From Pseudomonas fortuita (lineage in GTDB: Bacteria > Pseudomonadota > Gammaproteobacteria > Pseudomonadales > Pseudomonadaceae), in the NCBI RefSeq assembly GCF_026898135.2, contig NZ_CP114035.2, forward strand, positions 1 through 64,000: a stretch of 64,000 bases of DNA, written 5' to 3'. Of the stretch, positions 1 to 13,057 are shown piece by piece. Numbering within the stretch: the first letter of the stretch is position 1; every line of letters begins with the position of its first letter. A program made the position numbers and the translations under genes. A model generated the notes under the pieces. It saw only the letters and a list, made by a program, of their open reading frames with translations, searched no databases and was not told the DNA's origin.

Positions 1-1518
1 GTGGAGCTTCTGCGCGATGAACTGCCTGCCCAGCAATTCAACACCTGGATCCGTCCGCTACAGGTCGAAGCCGAAGGCGACGAGTTGCGCGTTTATGCGC
101 CTAACCGTTTCGTTCTCGATTGGGTCAATGAAAAGTACCTGGGCCGCTTGCTCGAGCTATTGGGTGAAAACGGCAGCGGCATTGCGCCTGCCCTTTCCTT
201 ATTAATAGGCAGCCGCCGCAGCTCGGCCCCACGCGCCGCGCCCAACGCGCCTGTCAGCGCCGCGGTGGCCGCTTCGCTGGCGCAGACCCGCTCGCAGAGC
301 CAGGTACAAAAGCCTGTGCCGGTAGCGGCAGCGGTCGAACCCGTTGCGGTAACGGCCAACGAGCCTGTGCTGGTCAATGAACTGGCAGAGCCGTCCTCGC
401 GTGACAGCTTCGATGCCATGGCCGAGCCCGTTTCGCCGCCAGCCGCCAATGCCCGGACCGAACAGCGCACCGTACAGGTGGAAGGTGCGCTCAAGCACAC
501 CAGCTACCTGAACCGCACCTTCACCTTCGACACCTTCGTCGAAGGTAAGTCGAACCAGTTGGCGCGCGCGGCTGCCTGGCAGGTGGCTGATAACCCCAAG
601 CATGGCTATAACCCGCTGTTCCTTTATGGCGGCGTTGGCTTGGGTAAAACCCACCTTATGCATGCTGTGGGTAACCACCTGCTGAGGAAGAATCCGAACG
701 CCAAGGTCGTGTACCTGCACTCGGAGCGCTTCGTTGCAGACATGGTCAAGGCGCTGCAGCTCAACGCCATCAACGAATTCAAGCGCTTCTACCGTTCGGT
801 GGATGCGTTGCTGATCGACGATATTCAGTTCTTTGCCCGCAAAGAGCGCTCGCAGGAAGAGTTTTTCCACACTTTCAACGCCCTGCTTGAGGGCGGCCAG
901 CAGGTAATCCTTACCTCTGACCGTTACCCCAAGGAGATCGAAGGCCTGGAAGAGCGCCTGAAATCGCGCTTTGGTTGGGGGCTGACCGTGGCTGTCGAGC
1001 CTCCAGAGCTGGAGACTCGCGTAGCGATCCTGATGAAGAAGGCCGACCAGGCCAAGGTCGAGCTGCCACATGATGCGGCGTTCTTCATTGCCCAGCGCAT
1101 TCGCTCGAACGTGCGTGAGCTGGAAGGTGCGCTGAAGCGGGTGATTGCCCACTCGCACTTCATGGGCCGCGATATCACCATCGAGCTGATCCGTGAGTCG
1201 CTGAAAGACCTGCTGGCGTTGCAAGATAAACTGGTCAGTGTGGATAACATTCAGCGCACCGTTGCCGAGTACTACAAGATCAAGATCTCTGATCTGTTGT
1301 CCAAGCGTCGTTCGCGTTCTGTCGCGCGTCCACGTCAGGTGGCCATGGCCCTGTCCAAGGAGCTGACCAACCACAGCCTGCCGGAAATCGGCGACATGTT
1401 CGGTGGTCGCGACCACACGACCGTGCTGCACGCCTGCCGCAAGATCAACGAATTGAAGGAATCCGACGCGGACATCCGCGAGGACTACAAGAACCTGCTG
1501 CGGACGCTGACGACCTGA
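1..1518 (+). CDS. dnaA: Chromosomal replication initiator DnaA (5' end cut off)
   Basis: DnaA binds DnaA boxes at oriC, oligomerises with ATP and opens the origin. The visible 505 residues include the end of domain I, a variable Ala/Pro/Val-rich linker (about 75-150), the AAA+ domain with Walker [10 protein letters not shown] near 210 and Walker [10 protein letters not shown] near 270, and the C-terminal DnaA-box signature [14 protein letters not shown] near 470. The frame is open from base 1. The family normally has a few more N-terminal residues, so the GTG at position 1 is probably an internal valine and the true start lies upstream of the window. dnaN follows after 40 bases, recF and gyrB after that, in the usual order. 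Confidence 0.97.
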   Translation: MELLRDELPAQQFNTWIRPLQVEAEGDELRVYAPNRFVLDWVNEKYLGRLLELLGENGSGIAPALSLLIGSRRSSAPRAAPNAPVSAAVAASLAQTRSQSQVQKPVPVAAAVEPVAVTANEPVLVNELAEPSSRDSFDAMAEPVSPPAANARTEQRTVQVEGALKHTSYLNRTFTFDTFVEGKSNQLARAAAWQVADNPKHGYNPLFLYGGVGLGKTHLMHAVGNHLLRKNPNAKVVYLHSERFVADMVKALQLNAINEFKRFYRSVDALLIDDIQFFARKERSQEEFFHTFNALLEGGQQVILTSDRYPKEIEGLEERLKSRFGWGLTVAVEPPELETRVAILMKKADQAKVELPHDAAFFIAQRIRSNVRELEGALKRVIAHSHFMGRDITIELIRESLKDLLALQDKLVSVDNIQRTVAEYYKIKISDLLSKRRSRSVARPRQVAMALSKELTNHSLPEIGDMFGGRDHTTVLHACRKINELKESDADIREDYKNLLRTLTT

Positions 1519-1558
1519 TGGCCGTCTGCGCAGCTAATTGAAGGCAAGGGACTAGACC

Positions 1559-2662
1559 ATGCATTTCACCATTCAACGCGAAGCCCTGTTGAAACCCCTG
1601 CAACTGGTCGCCGGTGTCGTAGAGCGCCGTCAGACCTTGCCGGTCCTGTCCAACGTATTGCTGGTCGTACAAGGCCAGCAACTGTCGTTGACCGGTACCG
1701 ACCTGGAAGTCGAACTGGTAGGCCGCGTACAACTGGAAGAGCCGGCCGAGCCTGGCGAAATCACTGTGCCGGCGCGCAAGCTGATGGACATTTGTAAAAG
1801 CCTGCCGAACGACGCCCTGATCGATATCAAGGTCGACGAGCAGAAACTGTTGGTCAAGGCCGGCCGCAGCCGCTTCACCCTGTCGACCCTGCCAGCCAAT
1901 GACTTCCCGACTGTGGAAGAAGGCCCGGGCTCGCTGACCTGCAACCTGGAACAGAGCAAGCTGCGCCGTTTGATCGAGCGCACCAGCTTCGCCATGGCCC
2001 AGCAGGATGTGCGTTATTACCTCAACGGCATGCTGCTGGAGGTTTCACGTAACACCCTGCGCGCAGTCTCCACTGACGGCCACCGCTTGGCGCTGTGCTC
2101 CATGACCGCGCCGATCGAGCAGGAAGATCGCCATCAGGTCATCGTGCCACGCAAAGGTATTCTGGAGTTGGCGCGTCTGCTGACCGACCCTGAAGGCATG
2201 GTCAGCATTGTTTTGGGCCAACACCATATTCGCGCCACTACCGGTGAATTCACCTTCACCTCCAAGCTGGTGGATGGCAAGTTCCCGGACTACGAGCGTG
2301 TGCTGCCCAAGGGTGGCGACAAGGTGGTGGTGGGCGACCGCCAGGCGCTGCGTGAAGCCTTCAGCCGTACTGCGATTCTTTCCAACGAAAAGTACCGCGG
2401 TATTCGCCTGCAACTGGCTGCTGGCCAACTGAAGATCCAGGCCAACAACCCCGAGCAGGAAGAAGCTGAAGAAGAGATCAGCGTGGACTACGAAGGTAGC
2501 TCGTTGGAAATCGGCTTTAACGTCAGCTACCTGCTCGACGTGCTGGGCGTGATGACTACTGAGCAAGTTCGTCTGATCCTGTCCGACTCCAACAGCAGTG
2601 CGCTGCTGCAGGAAGCTGGCAATGACGATTCTTCCTACGTTGTCATGCCGATGCGTCTGTAA
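1559..2662 (+). CDS. dnaN: DNA polymerase III beta sliding clamp
   Basis: The beta clamp is a ring-shaped dimer that tethers polymerase III and other DNA enzymes to the template. The 367-residue product has the family's normal length, begins MHFTIQREALLKPLQ and ends with the conserved VMPMRL tail next to the partner-binding pocket. The ATG at 1559 follows a purine-rich stretch (AAGGGA). It lies 40 bases after dnaA and 15 before recF, so the three are probably co-transcribed. Nothing unusual was seen. Confidence 0.98.
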   Translation: MHFTIQREALLKPLQLVAGVVERRQTLPVLSNVLLVVQGQQLSLTGTDLEVELVGRVQLEEPAEPGEITVPARKLMDICKSLPNDALIDIKVDEQKLLVKAGRSRFTLSTLPANDFPTVEEGPGSLTCNLEQSKLRRLIERTSFAMAQQDVRYYLNGMLLEVSRNTLRAVSTDGHRLALCSMTAPIEQEDRHQVIVPRKGILELARLLTDPEGMVSIVLGQHHIRATTGEFTFTSKLVDGKFPDYERVLPKGGDKVVVGDRQALREAFSRTAILSNEKYRGIRLQLAAGQLKIQANNPEQEEAEEEISVDYEGSSLEIGFNVSYLLDVLGVMTTEQVRLILSDSNSSALLQEAGNDDSSYVVMPMRL

Positions 2663-2677
2663 CCTGTAGCAGGCGCA

Positions 2678-6206
<3,529 letters not shown>

Positions 6207-6207
6207 T

Positions 6208-6212
6208 CAGGT
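6208..6212 (+). repeat. 5-bp target-site duplication CAGGT (gyrB side)
   Basis: CAGGT directly precedes the first TGT of the transposon. It is repeated in the same orientation directly after the opposite end, at 49168-49172. Five-base duplications are characteristic of Tn7-family insertion. Confidence 0.9.
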
Positions 6213-6250
6213 TGTAGGTTCACAGAAAAGCTGCACGCTTTCACAAATAG
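6213..6250 (+). repeat. Transposon right end with two TnsB-type binding repeats
   Basis: The terminal repeat TGTAGGTTCACAGAAAAG contains a first box, TTCACAGAAAAG (6219-6230). A second, TTTCACAAATAG (6239-6250), follows 20 bp on. Both match boxes in the opposite end (consensus TTCACARAAWAG). Tn7 ends also carry several spaced TnsB sites. No clear further copy was seen before tnsA. Confidence 0.82.
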
Positions 6251-6293
6251 ATGACCGGCCGGGCTTCAACCATGGCCCCTGTCGGTCACCATC

Positions 6294-6319
6294 AAGCCCG
6301 CCTTCGCGGGCTTTTTTTT
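6294..6319 (+). terminator. Rho-independent terminator just inside the transposon
   Basis: AAGCCCGC, a four-base CTTC loop, GCGGGCTT, then a run of T. It lies inside the right end, downstream of gyrB. It can end gyrB transcripts now that the native gyrB terminator is 43 kb away, and it separates gyrB transcription from tnsA. Confidence 0.9.
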
Positions 6320-7043
6320 GCCTGGAATTCCTGCCGGGGCGCCCTACTCCGCTCATTGGAAAATGATGCAGATGGGGGGATTTGAGGAAGTGATTTGATG
6401 GGGCGCTGGAAGTGCTGAGAGGGTCGGCGGGCGGATCTGAGCAGCAGAGAGATTGAGAGGACTTTAAAACTAATATTTGAACACCTTAATAGTTAATTAA
6501 GCGTACGTGTTAAGTATTAATTTGAACAATTTAGTATGGAAATGGAATTTGGTGGAAGTTGCCATTTTGGATTTTTTGTAGATTTCGAAGGGATGTTGGA
6601 ATAAGATCTATGACCAACTTTTCCGCTTTGCACTGAAGATTTTCAGCCAAATCAGCTGTTTGAAGCGAGAGCTTCAGACCTGATCCAAATTGCTCCAGCG
6701 ATCACGAAGTGGCCGTTTAGAAATAAAGAGAGCAAGCCGATTGCTTTAGATTCTGATCAGTCATGAGAGTCATGACCAATGAGAGAAAAGGAGACCTGAA
6801 AATGTAGAAAAACGCGATCAATCCCGAGAGGACTGACCGCGCTTAGCGAAGCAGACTTGCGTCCTCAGAACCCGCAATGTCTGCTTTTTCGAAGCGACTG
6901 TCAATCCTCTCCCATTTTTTCGACCTTAGCGAGGTTACTCGACGGCACAGTGTTGCCTGTCGAAAGGCCTCACTTCGCCCGCCCTGCGCCTTGATTTTTT
7001 GGCGCAGCGTCGGCGCTCGTTTCGAGATTTTCGGAGGTGTTTC

Positions 7044-7682
7044 ATGACAGTACGAAAGGTGGTCACGCGGCGGTCCAACCATTACCGCGGCTACTTCCCA
7101 TCGCTCAAAAATAAAAAGCCTGTGCCCTGGGAGTCCCAGCTCGAAGGCGCTCTTTTTCGGCTTCTTGAGCTGTCTCCTGCGGTCATCGGCTACGTCCCGC
7201 AGCCCAGTGAGGAACGTGTTCCATCGCTCCAGGGCTACTTCAAATATTACCCAGACGTACAGGTTTTCCTCGCGGATGGGCGCGAGTGGTGGTTTGAAGT
7301 GAAGCCTCACGACCGACTGAAGATTGCCAGCGTCAGGCAGCGACTGGATGCCGCTGAGCGCTACTTCAACGCCACTGCCCGTAACTTTTCGGTGATCACT
7401 GAAAAGTTAATTGAAGCTGAACCCCTGGCTACCAATCTTAGAAGGCTGATGTATCACCGGCGCGGTCCAGAGCTTTCGCATCAGGCGTTGGAGGAGGTAA
7501 TGGCGACCTTCAACGAATGGCCGCCTATGACCGTTGCAGATCTGCTCTACGTGGTTGGTGAGGGGAAAGCCTGGCGCTTGTTAGGCCTTGGGGTGGTGGG
7601 CATTGACCTTGATAGGTCAATTGACACTGACTCCCCGGTCTTCCTGCAAGGGGGGCACCGTCATGCAAACCTTTTCCCTTAG
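7044..7682 (+). CDS. tnsA: Tn7-like transposase subunit TnsA (endonuclease)
   Basis: TnsA is the restriction-enzyme-like subunit that cuts the 5' strands at both transposon ends, so that with TnsB the element moves by cut-and-paste. The ATG at 7044 follows GGAGG and gives 212 residues; an upstream start at 6999 lacks that site. The nuclease core is visible: E34 in SQLEGALFRLLEL, D71 in YYPDVQVFL, and E85/K87 in WWFEVKPHD. The stop overlaps the probable tnsB start, suggesting translational coupling. It is the gene closest to the element's right end, as in Tn7. Confidence 0.9.
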   Translation: MTVRKVVTRRSNHYRGYFPSLKNKKPVPWESQLEGALFRLLELSPAVIGYVPQPSEERVPSLQGYFKYYPDVQVFLADGREWWFEVKPHDRLKIASVRQRLDAAERYFNATARNFSVITEKLIEAEPLATNLRRLMYHRRGPELSHQALEEVMATFNEWPPMTVADLLYVVGEGKAWRLLGLGVVGIDLDRSIDTDSPVFLQGGHRHANLFP

Positions 7683-9621
7683 GGTGAAATTGGTCGTCAT
7701 CGTTCGTGGCGTACTGATGGTGCTTGAGAAGAGGCTTATTGACCGGAAGCTGCTCTTTTTCGATGAGCTTGGTGAGCCCACGAAGCTATCCGAGAAGGAG
7801 TTCTATGAGGCCTACGAGAAGCGCGAGATCGAGATCTCCGCTGATCAGCCATACCTTGGGAAGGTTCCGTATGTGCGGAACGTCCCTCCAGATATTTCAT
7901 GCTTCCCCAAAAAACATGGAGATGAGGCATTGCGTCGACGCAAGTATCTGGACGACCTAACTAAGCGCGGTAAATACAAGCTACCGGGTGACGAAGACAT
8001 GATCAAGAAACTTAGAGATATCGCCAAAAAGATTGGGGATGCGTGCGCACCCTCGGTTTCCACTATTCGACGTTGGGCAGCCAAATACATTGGCCAGAAC
8101 GTAGTAAAGCTTATCCCTCAGCATGCCAAAAAGGGTCGGGCTGCCGCGATACAGGGAGAGCTCGAAGTTATTCTTGAAGGGGTGATTAATAAAACCTACC
8201 TGCAGGATACGATTCCAGCGGTCAGCGTGGTCGTTTCAGAATTCGAAGATCAGATAAAAGAGAGGAACAAAAGTCGTTTGCCTTCGGATCAGCTCAAGAT
8301 CCCAAGCGGAATGACTGTCCGAAGGTACATCGCCAAGCTGGATCCGTACCTTGTGGATAAGGAGAGGCTCGGAAAACACGCAGCAGACAAGAAGCACCGT
8401 GTTGCGGCGGGTGTCCTACGTGTCCATGAGATTTTGGAACGTTGGGAAATTGATCACACCTTGTTGGACGTCCAGCTTGTGGATGAAACCTCGGGGCTGT
8501 GCATTGGGCGCCCCTATCTGACGATCGTCCTCGACCGCTTCTCTCGAATGGTGATGGGATATTTGCTCCACCTGTCGGCGCCAAATACGGAAACCGTGCT
8601 TCGTGTGATCGAACGCTCAATCCGTCCAAAAGCCGAATTGCTGAAGCGCTTTCCGAAAGTGAGAAATGAATGGTGGGCACGTGGGCTGCCGGCTCGAATA
8701 GTCCCAGACAACGCAGCGGAATTTCACGCGGGCGATCTCATCATGGGATTCAACGAGTTGGGTATCGAGATCATGTATCCCGCTTCAAGGGCCCCTCAAA
8801 GGAAAGGTGCCGTCGAACGCTTTTTCAGCACACAGAACCTGGGGCTTATCCACAACCTCCCGGGTACCACCTTCTCGAATATCCAGCAGCGTGGCGATTA
8901 CGACTCGGAGAAGAATGCATGTTTCACGCTCCCTCAATTGGAGGCGGTGGTAGTGAAATGGATCGTCGATGGTTACCACCAGACTCCTCATCGGGGGCTG
9001 GACAACAGAACACCGGCTCAAGTCTGGGGGACTAGCGAGGCGAACCATGTCATCAGCCTTCCCGTCGACCTGGACTCGTTGGAGTGCATTCTGGCCAAGC
9101 GGGCCTCGGTGAAGGTTCACCATTACGGCATCGAGGTTGCCAAAGTGGGCTACCACTCTACGGAACTTGCTGAGCTCCGTATGCGTTTGGCAGACGGAGA
9201 AAAGGTAAACGTCCGCTATCGAGACGAAGCCGGGCACGTTTGGGTTCACGACCGCTTCAGAAACTTGTTCTTCAAAGTGCCCGCCAAAGATGAGCGAATG
9301 GCCGGTAAGAGCAGGGAGGTGTGGAAGGCTGCCGAGAAAGCGCTGCGAGAAAAATATAATGAGCAGCCTAGCTTCGAGGCTACGCACAGGTGCTACCAGG
9401 AAATTATGGAAGATGCAGACGAGGCCCGCCGTTCGCAGACGCTCAGAAAACGACGCGCAGCTGCCATAGCGAAAATCGACAAGGAGGGTCGAGTGACCGA
9501 AAGCACGCCTCCACCCAAGGTACTCGCTGAAGTGGAATGGACCGGTGACTCTATTCCTAACATTCCGCCAGCAGCCTTCAAGGTCTCGGTTCGTCGCCCT
9601 GCTGGGAGTTCTAAGCCATGA
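7663..9621 (+). CDS. tnsB: Tn7-like transposase TnsB (DDE integrase family)
   Basis: TnsB binds the repeated sites in the transposon ends and catalyses 3'-end cleavage and strand transfer. The 652-residue product carries an rve-type core with the acidic triad D264 (EIDHT), D349 (VPDNAAEF) and E385 (KGAVERFF). These are preceded by basic DNA-binding regions and followed by a beta-barrel-like part and a basic C-terminal tail. The ATG at 7663 is chosen because it follows a G-rich stretch (AAGGGGGG) and overlaps tnsA by 20 bases; ATG 7717 is an alternative. Its stop overlaps the tnsC ATG. It appears intact. Confidence 0.92.
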   Translation: MQTFSLRVKLVVIVRGVLMVLEKRLIDRKLLFFDELGEPTKLSEKEFYEAYEKREIEISADQPYLGKVPYVRNVPPDISCFPKKHGDEALRRRKYLDDLTKRGKYKLPGDEDMIKKLRDIAKKIGDACAPSVSTIRRWAAKYIGQNVVKLIPQHAKKGRAAAIQGELEVILEGVINKTYLQDTIPAVSVVVSEFEDQIKERNKSRLPSDQLKIPSGMTVRRYIAKLDPYLVDKERLGKHAADKKHRVAAGVLRVHEILERWEIDHTLLDVQLVDETSGLCIGRPYLTIVLDRFSRMVMGYLLHLSAPNTETVLRVIERSIRPKAELLKRFPKVRNEWWARGLPARIVPDNAAEFHAGDLIMGFNELGIEIMYPASRAPQRKGAVERFFSTQNLGLIHNLPGTTFSNIQQRGDYDSEKNACFTLPQLEAVVVKWIVDGYHQTPHRGLDNRTPAQVWGTSEANHVISLPVDLDSLECILAKRASVKVHHYGIEVAKVGYHSTELAELRMRLADGEKVNVRYRDEAGHVWVHDRFRNLFFKVPAKDERMAGKSREVWKAAEKALREKYNEQPSFEATHRCYQEIMEDADEARRSQTLRKRRAAAIAKIDKEGRVTESTPPPKVLAEVEWTGDSIPNIPPAAFKVSVRRPAGSSKP

Positions 9622-10577
9622 ACGCCATCAATCTGTACGAATGCTACGAGCATGGTGAATACAGCTTTACGCTCCGCGATCGTTTTATTCACAGCCCTCA
9701 AGTCGAGCGAGCGTTGACGCGACTAGGCGATATCCACGGCGATAGTCGGCGTACCAGAGCAAGTAAAGGGTTGCTGATCCAAGGTCCAAGCGGAGTGGGC
9801 AAGAGCACATTGGTCAAGGAGTACATTCGGTCATTGGAGGAATTGGAGAGCCATGACCCACAGAAGCGGACAGTTCTGTTCGTCGAGATGCCTTCGTCTC
9901 CAACCAAAAAGAACCTGGCAGCAGCCATTTTGGCAGAGCTGAAGGATCCCTTCGCAGAGGCACGAGGACATTCGGCAGAGGTTAAATTTGCGCGAGTAGT
10001 CCTGCTGCTGAAGAACCTTGGCGTGGAGATGTTGGTCCTCGATGAGGCGCAGCACCTGGTCGATTATCGTCGTAATGGTGCGTATGAGGCAGCAGACTGG
10101 ATCAAGAGTCTGATGAATGAAACCAGTATCGCGTTTGTTCTGATTGGGCTGAAGCGCACCGAAAATCTCCTGCTAGCAAACGAGCAACTGCGACGCAGGT
10201 TTTCGGCCACGGTGGCATACGATCGCTTCACCTTCTCCGCTAATACGTCTCTTCATTTCGTGATGTTGTTGCAGGCAATCGAGGGCGAACTGCCTGTTCA
10301 AACCATCAGTTTTGTAGAGCCAGCGATGATTAAACGCTTCTACCTGGCTTCCTATGGATTGATCGACTACCTCATCAAGATTGTGGACAGGGCTGTTTGG
10401 CTGGTTCAAGTCCAGGACCTTGTCGGGATTGAACTTCCTGTGCTGGCCCAGGCTTTTGAAGACGAGGTTTGGAGCTACGCCACCGAGGATCGAAACCCCT
10501 TCAGTGCGAGCTTCAATTTCCAGCCTCTGTTCGGGAAGCGGGAGCCGTTTGAGACGTTCGAAGAGAGCAGTACCTGA
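9618..10577 (+). CDS. tnsC: Tn7-like AAA+ regulator TnsC (TniB-sized)
   Basis: TnsC is the ATPase that links the target-selecting protein to the TnsAB transposase and enforces target immunity. The 319-residue product has Walker A GPSGVGKST at 56-64 and Walker B LVLDEAQH at 139-146, followed by arginine-rich sensor regions. The ATG overlaps the tnsB stop (ATGA). Tn7's TnsC has about 555 residues, so this protein is closer in size to TniB of Tn5053-type elements. A GC-rich hairpin (10587-10606) separates it from tnsD. Confidence 0.9.
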   Translation: MNAINLYECYEHGEYSFTLRDRFIHSPQVERALTRLGDIHGDSRRTRASKGLLIQGPSGVGKSTLVKEYIRSLEELESHDPQKRTVLFVEMPSSPTKKNLAAAILAELKDPFAEARGHSAEVKFARVVLLLKNLGVEMLVLDEAQHLVDYRRNGAYEAADWIKSLMNETSIAFVLIGLKRTENLLLANEQLRRRFSATVAYDRFTFSANTSLHFVMLLQAIEGELPVQTISFVEPAMIKRFYLASYGLIDYLIKIVDRAVWLVQVQDLVGIELPVLAQAFEDEVWSYATEDRNPFSASFNFQPLFGKREPFETFEESST

Positions 10578-10652
10578 CGGCCAAGGGCCGGGCTTATCGG
10601 CCCGGCTCTACTCCCCTGATTTTTATGTCTTCGATTTCATGGATGTGTAGGA

Positions 10653-12569
10653 ATGTTTGGTCTTTTAATCAACCCACGACCACACCAAGACGAAAGTCTT
10701 TTGGGGTACCTGCAGCGCCTGGCGAAAGCCAACGGATTACCCAGAAAGGAACTGCTCACCGCCTTTGCACGAGCCGACGAGACCGATGTTGCGGACTGGC
10801 TGCAGATGATGGAAGGACCACTGAGCTGGCCTGCGGTATCTGCTGAGTTTCGTGATCCAAGGCCCAAGGGGGTCAAGTTATGGACGACTCATCACGCTCG
10901 TTACTGTCCGATCTGTTTGGGCGAAGCCGGTTATTGGAGAGAAAGCTGGGGCTTGACCCTGGTTACGACGTGTTCTGTCCACGGCACTGAACTCCACGGG
11001 CGGTGCCCCAACTGTCTGAAGGAAACCGATCCAAGCGCAATGAGTGCGAATAGTTGCCAAGCGTGTGGCACCTCATTGAGTGGGACCAATTTTGAGATCG
11101 CGCCGGCGAGTGATACGGCCGCCTGGCTCACCTCTGGCTTTGAAGATAGGTTTTACGCCGACTCGTTGCCAGCTGACGCGGGATTGGCGGCCCTCACCTA
11201 CGAACAGTTTCACGAGTTGTCATCGCGTCTCGCTGTCAGAAGTTTGCCTACGGAAAGAACCCAGCCGCTGAAGGTTGCTGATTCGGGTTCGCTAGAGATA
11301 TCGCGGCTTATGGCAAACGCGGCGGGCGTGGTTCTCATGAACTGGCCTCTCGCATTCAGAGAACTGCTGAGTGGCCTCAAGGCAGTCCATTCCGATAACG
11401 AACATTGGACGCTCAGCAGATCGTTCGGCCCGATATACCACGACATCCACCGTGATCTGGATGACTCTTGTTTTGACTTTCTTCGTCGAGAGTTCGAATC
11501 ATTTCTGCAGCATGCGTGGGAAGCACCGTTAGCGAAGCGAAATCGCAATTTGAGTGAGGAGACGATTGAGAGACATCGTTGGGTGTCGTTCGATTCTGCT
11601 GCTGAAGCTTGTGGTCTCGGGGTATCAGTCATAAAACGCCTTCATCAGGAGGGACAAATCGCCTATCGGGAGAAGGTCCATGAAGATCGAGTCTTTACGG
11701 TCGTGGACCTGGATCATTTGAAGGCAATCTCGCAGCATCTCCAGGGCGTGGCTGATATGAAAGAAACCTCGACTTTGCTAAGCCTCTGTCGCAATCGGGT
11801 TAGGCAGCTGCTAGCTGGTGGTACCCTCCAGTTCTTTGGTGGAGAACCGCGCCCAGGCGAAAGGTGGCTGATTGACTGCCGCTCGATCAACGAATTGATT
11901 GATGAGAAGCTGCCTACCAGCTCTGACCAGAGCCTGGTGTCGATCAACTACTTGGCCAAGCATTCTCTGCCCAAGGGGGGTGGGTTGGTCGAGTTGGTTC
12001 AGGCAATACGTGCAGGTGAACTTCGCGCTTACGGCCCAGCTGAGAATGGCTCGGTTGCGGTAGGGGCGTGGTTACTCAAGCCGCAAGATTTTGCAGCGTG
12101 GCAACAAGCCCGAGCTGAGAACAAGAGTCCGGTCTTTCCCGGCCTGTCGGTAGTCAAGGCTGCTGCGCTGTTAGGCGTCAAAGAACAATGCGCATACGCG
12201 TTCGTTCGACTGGGTCTGCTATGGAGCACTGCTGTCGAACGAGGCCGGCGTACGCAATTGATGGTTAAGCCTCAAGCCATCGACAGATTCAGGCGTGGCT
12301 ATATCTTGGGACCGGAGATTGCGGTGTATTTGGGGAAGTCGACCAGGGAGGCGTTCAAGCACCTTTGGGAGGCCAGGTTTCGCCCCGTTGCGGGGCCATC
12401 CATTCCAAACGCGGCTTGCCGGCAGTACGTTTGGGTAAGAAGCAAAAAGCTGATCGATTACCTCGCAAGTGAAGCCGCCCAGATCGACGATCCTGAAGCC
12501 ATCACGTTTTTATCCACACCGATCGCTCAGCCTCGTGATTGCCGATTCAGGCATGTGGGATCAAGATAG
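10653..12569 (+). CDS. tnsD: Target-site selector TnsD / TniQ family protein
   Basis: TnsD/TniQ proteins bind a chromosomal attachment site and recruit TnsC. The first 150 residues hold the TniQ zinc motif: C85-x2-C88, C107-x2-H110, C118-x2-C121 and C135-x2-C138. The remaining 490 residues are long for the family (Tn7 TnsD has about 508 in total), include helical DNA-binding-like segments, and probably read the target. The element lies 6 bp past gyrB, so I infer that this protein recognises the gyrB 3' coding end. It starts 75 bases after tnsC, behind TAGGA. Confidence 0.88.
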   Translation: MFGLLINPRPHQDESLLGYLQRLAKANGLPRKELLTAFARADETDVADWLQMMEGPLSWPAVSAEFRDPRPKGVKLWTTHHARYCPICLGEAGYWRESWGLTLVTTCSVHGTELHGRCPNCLKETDPSAMSANSCQACGTSLSGTNFEIAPASDTAAWLTSGFEDRFYADSLPADAGLAALTYEQFHELSSRLAVRSLPTERTQPLKVADSGSLEISRLMANAAGVVLMNWPLAFRELLSGLKAVHSDNEHWTLSRSFGPIYHDIHRDLDDSCFDFLRREFESFLQHAWEAPLAKRNRNLSEETIERHRWVSFDSAAEACGLGVSVIKRLHQEGQIAYREKVHEDRVFTVVDLDHLKAISQHLQGVADMKETSTLLSLCRNRVRQLLAGGTLQFFGGEPRPGERWLIDCRSINELIDEKLPTSSDQSLVSINYLAKHSLPKGGGLVELVQAIRAGELRAYGPAENGSVAVGAWLLKPQDFAAWQQARAENKSPVFPGLSVVKAAALLGVKEQCAYAFVRLGLLWSTAVERGRRTQLMVKPQAIDRFRRGYILGPEIAVYLGKSTREAFKHLWEARFRPVAGPSIPNAACRQYVWVRSKKLIDYLASEAAQIDDPEAITFLSTPIAQPRDCRFRHVGSR

Positions 12570-12625
12570 TTAGCACGCTTTCTTTCTTGATTGCTAAAAT
12601 CATCGAACCCATTTTGGAGAATCTT

Positions 12626-12985
12626 ATGTCCCGTCTCGCTGAATTCCGCCTGCTCGAACAACAGCTCGCAGCCCAACTGGCGGAGCTGGAAGCGCTGAAA
12701 AATGACTCTGCCCTGAAGCAGGAAATGGAATTTGAAACGAAGCTGCGCAGTTTGCTCAACGAGTATGGCTACGGCCTGCGCCAAGTGGTGCTGATCCTCG
12801 ATCCGCAAGCGGTGGCTTCCACTGATATGGCCCCAAAAACCTCTCGGAAACCACGCGAAGTAAAGGTCTACAAGAATCCACACAGCGGAGAGGTTGTTGA
12901 GACCAAGGGTGGTAATCAGCGTACGCTTAAGGCCTGGAAAAACGAGTATGGCGCTGAGGTAGTCGAGTCTTGGCTCGCCAATTGA
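12626..12985 (+). CDS. turC: H-NS-like xenogeneic silencer of the MvaT/TurA family (TurC-like)
   Basis: MvaT-family proteins bind AT-rich DNA, oligomerise and silence horizontally acquired genes in Pseudomonas, acting as the local equivalent of H-NS. The 119-residue product has the family layout: N-terminal coiled coil (1-60, starting MSRLAEFRLLEQQL) for dimerisation and a C-terminal AT-hook-like DNA-binding domain with KVYKNPHSGE and TKGGNQRTLKAWK. The ATG at 12626 follows TTTTGGAGA. From memory, KT2440 has five such paralogues and the one at this chromosomal place is TurC. It is encoded directly behind the transposition genes, so it is part of the mobile element and could silence cargo or host genes. 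Confidence 0.9.
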   Translation: MSRLAEFRLLEQQLAAQLAELEALKNDSALKQEMEFETKLRSLLNEYGYGLRQVVLILDPQAVASTDMAPKTSRKPREVKVYKNPHSGEVVETKGGNQRTLKAWKNEYGAEVVESWLAN

Positions 12986-13026
12986 TTGCACTGCAGGCGG
13001 CTTCTGGCACGAGATGAATCGTGGTG

Positions 13027-13057
13027 CGCCCCGAATGCAAATTCCCATTCTGGGGCG
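13027..13057 (+). terminator. GC-rich hairpin downstream of turC
   Basis: CGCCCC-GAATG pairs with CATTC-(T)-GGGGCG across an 8-base loop, 41 bases after the turC stop. No clear T-run follows, so it may be a Rho-dependent or weak terminator or a 3'-end stabiliser. Confidence 0.45.

Larger units (their letters stand above)
6207..7043. other. Non-coding region between gyrB and tnsA
   Basis: This 837-base stretch holds the target duplication, the transposon right end (6213-6250), a terminator (6294-6319), then an AT-rich segment (about 6460-6650) with no convincing gene. The tnsA promoter should lie here but no strong sigma-70 match was identified. Confidence 0.7.

Noticed and set aside
202..1431. 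409-codon frame antisense to dnaA
   Set aside because: Shadow of dnaA codon usage.
10587..10606. GC-rich hairpin between tnsC and tnsD as a terminator
   Set aside because: No T-run follows and the genes should be co-expressed; at most it tunes tnsD expression.
8846..12518. DnaA-box-like TTATCCACA within tnsB (8846-8854) and tnsD (12510-12518)
   Set aside because: Both are inside coding DNA of the transposon and scattered; most likely chance.
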